A DNA stretch of 64,000 nucleotides from Apium graveolens (taxonomy: Eukaryota > Streptophyta > Magnoliopsida > Apiales > Apiaceae). Under the pieces are notes generated by a model. That model worked only from the letters and a program-made list of their open reading frames with translations. It was not told where the DNA came from and made no database searches. Both the position numbers and the translations under genes were made by a program. Position 1 is the stretch's first letter; each line of letters opens with the position of its first letter. Below are positions 56,601 through 64,000 of this stretch, piece by piece. The stretch lies in the NCBI RefSeq assembly GCF_009905375.1, contig NC_133655.1, forward strand, positions 169,507,141-169,571,140. Direction: 5' to 3'.

Positions 56601-56735
56601 ATTAAATTAGAGTTGACACACATAACAACATAGCAGACCCACTCACAAAGCTACTTTCTGAAAGTTACTTTGATCGTCATAAAGACAAGATGGGTATTAG
56701 ATACCAGAATGATTGGCTTTAGTACAAGTGGGAGA
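56601..56735 (+). pseudogene. K RNase H C-terminal tail and polypurine tract
   Basis: HNNIADPLTKLLSESYFDRH and MGIRYQNDWL are the last residues of copia pol, followed by TAG near 56720. AAGTGGGAGA (56726-56735) is the polypurine tract next to the 3' LTR. Confidence 0.83.
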
Positions 56736-56736
56736 T

Positions 56737-58405
56737 TGAAAGGAATATGTCCTAAGTCCAATCATGTATTAGGATTTAGGAATAACTTTTATATAATCTG
56801 TTTTGATTTCATTGATATTAATAAAGACTTGTTTTGTTTTTATTACGGGCTTTATCTATTTAAGTGTTTAAATAAGATATACCATAGTTTAGAGTAAAGC
56901 TTTTTATGGATTATGATGAGATCATAATAGTGAGACCTAAAAAGATGATAACTCTAAACTTAAATAGTTCCTGGTCATAGGATTACTAACTGGTAATTAA
57001 TAATCCGCAAAGATCGGTACATACTATGCTTGCTTCATTATGAAGGATGTCTGTTCTCATAGACATTTGTGTGGTGACACTATAGCTAGTATGTAGGTGC
57101 TTATTATAGAATAAGTTCACTGAACATGACTCGCACAGCTGAACAACTGATGGAGTTCACTCACGTGTCAGCAGTTGTTCACATAGTGATAGTTGTACAA
57201 GTATCCTTAGACTTGAGGTCATCATAGTCATCTTGTGTACACTGAACTATGCTTTGGTTTAGTTCTTAGTCTTCAAGGACAATTATTAGGGCTCTTCTGG
57301 GTATAGGAATTTGTACACGAAGATAGTGTATGATCAATAAAGGATCTACCCCTTCCAGTGAAGGAAGCGAATGTTCAAGGCTGATCCACTTATGCTAGTT
57401 CAGGAATCTCTGGCCAGAGTGAATGAAATTAGAAAGGAGTTTCTAATTTGCATAGAACTACGCATAGTAAATGGTAAGCAAGTGATTGAATTAGATAGGC
57501 TTGACACGAGATCCATGCCTTGTATTTAATCGGAACATTGTAGGGTAGAAGGAGTTTATTGTACGGTAACTATTCACTGACAGGTTCTTGGTATTCTAAG
57601 CAGTGAATTCATATTATCCGGATAGTCGCGATATGTTGAGAAGCATCACTCACGATGTAGAATAAATGTGATTAATTAATTAATCATATTTAATAAATTA
57701 GAGAATTTATATAAATAATGATAAAATAGTTTTATTATTATTTATTTCTACTACCGGCTTAATATTGAACCTACAGGGTCACACCATAAAAAGAGAATGA
57801 TTTAATGGTGGAGGAATTAATTAATAATGGCTAATAATTATTTATTTATGAAATAAATAATTAATTGGCAAATTTAATAATTGATTAAATGAGATTTAAT
57901 TGATTATAAATTAATTAAGAAAAGTTCTTAATATTATTGATTAAGGATTTAATTTTTGGAAATTAAATCAAGAGAGAGAATTATTTCTAAAGTGTTTAGA
58001 AAAAGGATTAATAATTAAAAGGTGTTTTAATTATTAATGAGAATAATAAATGGGATAATAATAATATTTATGGGAAAATTTCAACTAAAAATTTTGCCTA
58101 TAAATACACTATTATAGACCCTAATTTTATTCGAACCCCATCGAAACCCGAAAACCCAAAAAGTTTGGAAAACCCAATTCTCTCCACCTCCTTCCTCCTC
58201 CTTAACATCATTTTCTTGGTGGATACCGGTGGAGTGCTTCACACTTGAGGAACAACTGCTAAGGATCTCTGATCGTTGTCTCCGAATTATTATTAAAGGT
58301 TAGATTCGATCCCTCGAATTTTTATTCATGATTTGTATGCTTTTATTTGGATTTTATATGTGTAAAAGTATTTTGCCATGCCCCCGCTGCATTTAAAATC
58401 CAACA
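56737..58405 (+). repeat. K 3' LTR
   Basis: The 1669-bp repeat is nearly identical to 51426-53095. TGTGT follows at 58406-58410. Confidence 0.93.
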
Positions 58406-58410
58406 TGTGT
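58406..58410. repeat. target-site duplication, right copy for K
   Basis: TGTGT follows the LTR end CCAACA. Confidence 0.92.
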
Positions 58411-58720
58411 GACTTTATAATATGGAATCATAGAGTTGTAATAAAATCTCCGAGAAAAACTATACCCGTAGAAATTTCATTCAATTCCAGCGTCTGAAGA
58501 CCCAGTGGTATCCTATGGAGTATGCCTTTGAGGAAGTTCCACAATTTTCTTCTGTAGCTGTTGAAATCAGTTCCATTGGTGTAAGAAAACCATTATCTTC
58601 AATTTCCTTATTCGGGAATTTTCCGTCTGAATAGCACATGGTCTTCGTTTTCTTTAAAAGATTAAAATCCACTTTAAAAGCCCGGAGGAATCCTGAGTCT
58701 ACCAATACTTGAGTGTCCTT
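58411..58720 (-). pseudogene. I coding remnant right of K, unrecognised
   Basis: A 74-codon minus frame (58705-58481) reads VDSGFLRAFKVDFNLLKKTK and is not identified. By position it is the start of the I gag region, but no Gag motif is visible. Confidence 0.35.
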
Positions 58721-59604
58721 AATTTAATATTTAAGAGAAATTAAATTTCCAATATTTTTAATTTTCTTAGAAAATAAATTAATCAAAAATAAATATTTAC
58801 GTAAAATCTAATTTTCAAGAATTTCGAAATTTCTTAAAAATTAAATAAAATGTAAATTATTATCTAAGAAAAATTTAAATTAAAGAATTTTTAAATTTAT
58901 GGAAAAATAAATAAATCAGAAATAATTAAATAGGAAAAAAATAAGTGCTAAATGGTGACTCATTCTCTCTATACAGTGCGCCGTTTTTTCGCCGACTTTT
59001 CGTGTGGGGCGACTACCTTCTGTGGCGACTTCCTGAGTTTTGCGCGTAAAGAAACAAAACCTATATCAATCGCTATAGAGTGTATGGCGACTACTGGCTG
59101 TGGCTATCAGTTTGTGCGATGACTTCTTTTGTTACAAACCAAAGTGAATTCATTCACTTGTTAATGTACACTAATCATGTGTCGCACCTCGCCAAAAAAA
59201 ACATTTGCACAGGTTGTTGAAACCAAAACTGTACGCCCTTTTTTTCTTTTAATTGCTACATCCTTCTACTTAAACTTCAACCAATTTGTACGCCTATAAA
59301 TTGGAAGCTAAAAATTCAAACAACTAAACTGGCAGCCTGAGTCTCACAAAACCGAATGGACAAACTGGTAGCCATAATAATAATTTTAAATTAGAAAATT
59401 TAATTTACTAAAATTTAACCAGTAAATTAATTTAGTTAAATTTATAAAATAAATTTATTTTAAATAAGTTCATAACTAAACTTATTTAAATTAAATTTAT
59501 AAAATAAATTTTCTAAATCAAATTTACTAAATAAATATATGTAAATAAAAAATTTAATAAAATAAATTATTATTAAGGATCCTGATTTGTTTATCAATAA
59601 GTCA
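58721..59604 (-). other. I leader region
   Basis: AT-rich DNA between the primer site and the gag region. Words of the TGTGGCGAC type seen in the I LTR recur at 59005-59110. Runs such as AAATTTATAAAATAAAT at 59410-59570 echo the A/T-rich end of the LTR. No coding frame is visible. Confidence 0.45.
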
Positions 59605-59617
59605 GCTCTGATACCAA
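59605..59617 (-). other. I primer binding site, initiator Met tRNA type
   Basis: Minus-sense TTGGTATCAGAGC lies one base from the LTR edge at 59619. Confidence 0.82.
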
Positions 59618-59618
59618 T

Positions 59619-60713
59619 TGTTAGGTCCCGAATTATCGTAAAGGGGGGGGGGGTTGAATACGATAATCACTAAATTAAAAATTCTTTCAAATCTTTAGCG
59701 GATATAGATTTAGTGTTTGGTTAGTGGTTTCGTGTTCCTGGGAGGAACAGTATTTGGAACGATAAAAACAAGGAACAAAAGATATTCGGGGAAATATATA
59801 TTCGTATATAAATCCTCGAGGGGTGTTGCTGCAATCCGGTAAATAAATAAACCGGCTACAATCTAAGAACAATAAAGTTCCTAGCTTCTACAAAGATTTA
59901 CAAATTAAATCCTATACAATGATCTAGCTTTTGTTTGTCTAAGGATTTAATTACTGGGTAACGATTATAATGCCCCTATGGATATACAAGAATTAAATCG
60001 GGCATTATGACGTTACTCCGGTGAGAAGTTAAACGGATATACAAAAAGCTTGAGCTTCTCTGTAAATCATTGCTGCCATTTTCACTTCTCTTTTGGGAGA
60101 GAAGATGAAGAGAATTTTATCCAAAATGAATGGCTGCTTCTTTCTGCTACAAAGTGTAGAATTTATCCAATAAAATTGTGTGGCAGAGGAGAGAAGAGAA
60201 CTCTGTGGTGACAGGTGTACAGGAGGAATTAGTTTTGCAATGTGGCGATATAACCTTAACAAAACCTCTGTGGTGACCAGGCTGATACAGGGAGTTGATT
60301 TTCCTTTTTTATTTTGTAGCTTCTCTGTGGCGACAGGTGTAGGGTAGCACTATAGTACAACTAATCTACTTAACAAAATTACTAACACCTGTGGCGACCA
60401 TTGTCACCCCTGGTTACCTTTTCTTTTCCTTTTTTTATTGATTTTCCTTTTTTTGTTTTGTTTTCTATTTTCTTTTTCTTTTTCTTTTGTTTTTCCTTTT
60501 TGTATTTTTTTTCTTTTTGTATTTTCTTTTTCTCTTTTTTTTCTCTTTTTAAGTTTAAATTGTAACTAAATTAATTTATAAAATAAACTTAAATATAACT
60601 TATATGAATAAACTAATTTAGATTTATAAAATAAACTTATTTAAAGTTTATAAGATAAATCATTTTAAGTTTATTAAATAAATTATATTAAAGTCCACTA
60701 CATAAATTTAAGT
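59619..60713 (-). repeat. I 5' LTR (copy E), truncated
   Basis: It matches 41790-42838 from the U5 end and stops at 60713, lacking about 700 bp of U3. Compared with copy D it has about 45 extra bases near 59720-59760 and an 11-G run instead of 6 G at the U5 hairpin. Confidence 0.78.
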
Positions 60714-60739
60714 TCAAGTATAGTAATGATCTCATTGTA

Positions 60740-61050
60740 AATCTAAATGAATCAAGTATAGTATGTACCGATCTTTGCGGATTACTAATTACCAGTTAGT
60801 AATCCTACGACCAGGAAATATTTAAGTTTAGAGTTATCATCTTTTAGGTCTCATTATTATGATCTCATCATAATCCATAAAAAGCTTTACTCTAAACTAT
60901 GGTATATCTTATTTAAACACTTAAATAGATAAAGCCTGCAATAAAACCAAAACAAGTCTTTTATTAATATCAATGAAATCAAAATAGATTACATAAAAGT
61001 TATTCCTAAATCATCATACATGATTGGACTTAGGACACATCTCTTTCAAA
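60740..61050 (-). repeat. reverse-oriented fragment of a K-type LTR
   Basis: About the first 310 bp of the K LTR family in reverse orientation: it ends on the plus strand at CTCTTTCA, the complement of TGAAAGAG. It is more diverged than the two K LTRs. The 26 bases from 60714 to 60739 match nothing else here. Confidence 0.7.
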
Positions 61051-61717
61051 TTCTTCCTTCTTTGGTAAGCTTGAATGATTTCTTCTTCTTCATATTTTTC
61101 TTCTGTATCATGAGTTTGAACTACTGTAGAGATTGGATCTATCAGAGTTTAAGATTTAGATTCCTTAGATACTGACTTCTTCTTTGTAATAGCTTTGGCT
61201 TTAGTCTTTGAAATCTTTGACTTTTCTTCTATCTTCACTTTTCCTTTAAGCTTCTTGTCAGCAGTTCCAATAATTTTTGATCTGAGATATCTTTCATCTT
61301 CTGTATGGCTGATATCCCTTATAACTAAACCTCTGGTAGGTCTGTTAGAAGGATCATCTTCATAAAGTACTTGAGAAATAACAACAATATCAGCATTTAT
61401 TGTCTTCATAGAATTCTTGAAGTCTTCCTCTATTTGCCTTAGCTGTTCAAGATCAACTCGAGGATTTTCTTTTGCAAATATTCTTCTACTCACCTAAGAT
61501 TAAAATAATTGAATCTTTGGATCCTTGTAGAACATAGTTCTCTTTCTTCCTTTAACTTTCAGAGTTTGAATATATTGACTTGCTTCAGCACCAGCTTCTC
61601 TCTCCAGAATACCTTGGTCTTCATCAGCAGGAGTTATAACTTGTGAAGATTGTTGCATTTTAGTAGTCACAGTCAAATCTTCAACTCCTCTTTCATTCCT
61701 CTTACTTTTTCCTCATT
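61051..61717 (-). pseudogene. fragment of an extra-frame-like coding region
   Basis: The 61493-61149 frame reads SRRIFAKENPRVDLEQLRQI and ends with a Lys/Ser-rich tail (KAKAITKKKSVSKESKS). Upstream text KRTMFYKDPKIQLF precedes two stops. The region lies directly upstream, in minus sense, of the K-type LTR start, after a purine-rich stretch, so it may be the 3' end of a K-related element with an added frame. The function is unknown. Confidence 0.45.
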
Positions 61718-62930
61718 GTCTAATTTGTAGAGATATCGTGTTTAACAGAATAAACAAATCATGCATAATAAATATAATATTTTCAAAACTCACTTAACTT
61801 TGTATTAAAATTAAGTATGTCTTGCTACAATCCTGGGTTCTTTCTATGTAAAGAACTCAGCTTCTTTCTTGAGAGAGTTACAAGAAAATTTTGATCTGTT
61901 TGTTACTTTTCTAACAAAGGACCAGTGTTTACTTTATAGATTAGTAACACACTGGTTTACACGACATGCTATAAGATGTACTAAACCCTTTTCTAAGTTG
62001 TCACTAATACTTTCCATTTATGGCTTAGCAAATCTTTCCATATCTTGTAGATTTGTGACATTCCTTTTTCAGTTAATATTTGCCCTTGATCTTGTACTCT
62101 TCAAGCTGCTTTTGTAGACTTTTCAATTCAGTGATTCAATTATTTGTTGATTGATAATCTTGAATATTTAACTTGTCTATATTCGGTACTTGAGGTTCAT
62201 ATCGAAATCTCCAGTTTGTTGTATAGAGAACTGACATCTTGATAAGTATAATGGCTTATCGAGATCTCTTAGTTCTCTATAAGTGTCTTGACTTGTCGAG
62301 GTCTCTGAGTTCTTTATAAGTGAATTTGGCTTGTCGAGGTCTCTGAGTTCTCTGTAAGTAACATTGACTTGTCGAGATATCTGAGTTCTCTATAATTGAA
62401 CTTATCTTGTCGAGGTCTCCAAATCTTCATGTAGAAATGACTTTTCGATATCTCTGAGATCTCTATATGCATTTTGACTTGCCGATATCTCGGAGATCTC
62501 TAATGAGAAATTGACTTATCGATATCTCTAGTCTTCATATCTTCATTTGCCTTGTCGATATCTCTGAGACTTCTCTATAAGTCATTTTGAACTTCTCGAT
62601 AAGTCATTTTGGACTTCTCGAATGACTTCTCTATATGACTTGATCTGTGACTTTTCGATATCTTGACTTAGAATATTTTCTATAAAATAGATCTATTCAA
62701 CTCCAAGCTTCTGTATCATTTCTCTGAGGCATGATTTGTCTTGATCTTCTTCCAGAGTTTATTCATTAGGCTTGAACTATTTACAAGAAAATACTCCAAC
62801 CTGATCTTTTAACCATTTTACAGACTCAAGTAATACAATGCAGAATACAAATTTAATTACCAAACAACTGAATCTTATGGCTGTCAATTTGACTTAGTCT
62901 TGTTATTATATAGGCATGTCTTGCACAACA
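61718..62930 (-). repeat. M 3' LTR (copy C), U5 end missing
   Basis: It aligns with LTR A from about 31597 and with solo LTR B to CTTGCACAACA. The palindromic array lies at 62200-62660 and the TATA candidate at 61932-61939. The missing end would have carried the U5 hairpin. Confidence 0.85.
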
Positions 62931-62945
62931 ATCTCCCTCAATTGT
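62931..62945 (-). other. M polypurine tract
   Basis: Minus-sense CAATTGAGGGAGAT adjoins the LTR. Confidence 0.7.
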
Positions 62946-64000
62946 GGGAAGATTGGTTATCATAGATTCATGCCTGATAATAAGACTAACCCCAAGCTAA
63001 AATCAAATACATGAAAAATTGACAAACATTACAATTTACACATTTTCATTAAGTCAATACATTTGTTCTGCAGTACAGAAACTAGGTGAAGTTTTCATAG
63101 CCTGGCTCTTTCCTAATGAGGTCTTTGAGATTTATAAATACATTTAGCTCTTTAATAATTTGAGTCCCTTTTAAGACTTCCATCAGCTTGAGCCATTTAT
63201 CCAGTCTGTAGCTGTTTAAGTAACTGACCAAGAATCTTGAACGAGTGACAATTTTTATATTAAGAAGATCTCCATCCTTTGAAACTCTGCTCAGTCCCTT
63301 TGCCTTTAACTCATTTTATCTTTGTTCAAATATAGCAATTTATTTTGCATACTTCATATCCCATTCTTCCTTTTCAGCCTTTTTTTTGCACTTATATCAT
63401 CCTTTCTTCTCAGCCAAACATACATCACAACCCTCCATGCCTTTGTACTAGTATCCTTATCCTTCATTAAGCTAATCATCCTCTTTAATTTTTTGGTTCA
63501 AATTGTATCCGTTAATTCCCTGCTAAGTAGAGTGAAAGAGCCATCTTGCTAGTAGATCTTGACATCTCTTAATGATTCAACACAAAATCTGTCTATTTCT
63601 TCAGATAATTGTTGAAAGTAGTCTTTATCTGTTGTGCACCAGATTAGAGGTAGAAAATCATTTTGATTAAAACAGTTCCAGATAGCCCTCTCAGTAACTT
63701 GCATTTTCTTTTGATTTTCTTCCAACAAATTTGTAGTGAGTCTTGATTGGTGGCTTGAATGAGGGTAGGTTTGTGATTTTCTTCAAGGTAGATTGGCTAG
63801 ATGTGATTGATATTTTGAGTAGGGTGTTTGCAGTTGGCTTGTACAAAAACTTGGGCTTAGTGGTTAAAGGTAGTTGAACTTTTGAGTGTTTAGGTTTAGG
63901 GGTCTGATTAGTATGAGTTTGGATTTGTTGGACTTGGACATCTTTCTTCTTAGAATCCCCTTCTCCCTCCTTCCCGTTTCTTTTCCCATCTCCCTTCTTG
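62946..64000 (-). pseudogene. M extra 3' frame, C-terminal part
   Basis: It aligns by eye with J 33060-33960, including the stretch equivalent to CAGCTTGAGCCA and TCTTTGTTCAAATAT phrases. It is broken by many stops in minus sense. The Lys-rich block before the C-terminus is present at the window edge (about 63950-64000). Confidence 0.65.

Larger units (their letters stand above)
51426..58405 (+). mobile_element. K: recently inserted, internally deleted Ty1/copia element
   Basis: The 6,980-bp element has 1.67-kb LTRs differing at about twenty bases by eye plus a few indels, and perfect TGTGT duplications. It has an initiator-Met-type primer site, palindrome-bearing leader, partial gag, protease, integrase, short RT and RNase H remnants, and a polypurine tract. 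The cis-acting parts are intact while pol is broken and lacks most of RT and RNase H, so it is best read as non-autonomous and mobilised by a relative. Confidence 0.92.
41790..60713 (-). mobile_element. I: degraded SIRE-like Ty1/copia element, interrupted by K
   Basis: The 3' LTR (41790-43536) and truncated 5' LTR (59619-60713) share their U5 end. A polypurine tract lies at 43537 and an initiator-Met primer site at 59605-59617. In minus sense the interior shows traces of gag, protease, integrase, RT and RNase H, and a long 3' region with pieces of the same extra frame as J. K splits the gag region. Removing K leaves about 12 kb. Confidence 0.7.
61718..64000 (-). mobile_element. M: second J-family element, 3' end
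   Basis: It comprises the 3' LTR (61718-62930, lacking about 85 bp at its U5 end), the polypurine tract (62931-62945) and a body running past the window edge that aligns with the J extra frame. Confidence 0.8.

Overview
The window is repeat-dense nuclear DNA of a flowering plant, most likely a eudicot with a repeat-rich genome. Almost all of it is nested LTR retrotransposons in different states of decay. No intact host gene, tRNA, rRNA or CRISPR array is visible. The plant assignment rests on Athila-type and chromodomain (Tekay/Del-like) Ty3 elements, SIRE-like Ty1/copia elements with an extra 3' reading frame, initiator-Met and Asp tRNA primer sites, and 5-bp target-site duplications. Element names below (Ath1, Ath2, N, Tek, J, I, K, M) are labels for this window only.

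Layout. 1-9522 is a minus-strand Athila-like element (Ath1) whose 5' LTR (8028-9522) abuts the integrase end of an older minus-strand relative (Ath2, 9523-14870), so Ath1 apparently inserted into Ath2. 14871-15536 is unassigned DNA. 15537-30301 is a small non-autonomous LTR element (N, about 3 kb without its insert). It was split by an 11.7-kb plus-strand chromovirus (Tek, 16983-28713) with 2.9-kb LTRs and a perfect GTTAT duplication. 30302-31513 is likely host DNA with a possible FRIGIDA-like gene fragment. 31514-41663 is the 3' part of a minus-strand SIRE-like copia element (J): 3' LTR, a broken extra reading frame of about 4.7 kb, and RNase H/RT. Its pol carries a solo LTR of the same family with a GTTTT duplication. 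41664-41789 is the end of another LTR. 41790-60713 is a degraded minus-strand copia element (I), interrupted by a plus-strand copia element (K, 51426-58405) with near-identical 1.67-kb LTRs and a TGTGT duplication. 60714-61717 is a mosaic of fragments. 61718-64000 is the 3' LTR and extra frame of a second J-family element (M).

The internal regions are pseudogenes. Most premature stops in Tek, and several in Ath1, are explained by C-to-T or G-to-A transitions at Gln, Arg or Trp codons, and several catalytic Asp codons are changed (Asp to Asn in Tek protease, Ath2 RT and Ath2 integrase). This fits decay of methylated, silenced repeats.

The most interesting signals are not coding. (1) A stem-loop with a G-run loop (C-run in element sense) lies at the U5 end of three LTR families; its stem sequences differ between families but stay paired. 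(2) In both Ath1 and J, the extra 3' reading frame is preceded by a TATA box and by a motif cluster also present in that element's own LTR upstream of its TATA box, suggesting an internal promoter built from LTR-type parts. (3) K has four near-palindromic units in its leader, and looks recently mobilised despite a dead pol.
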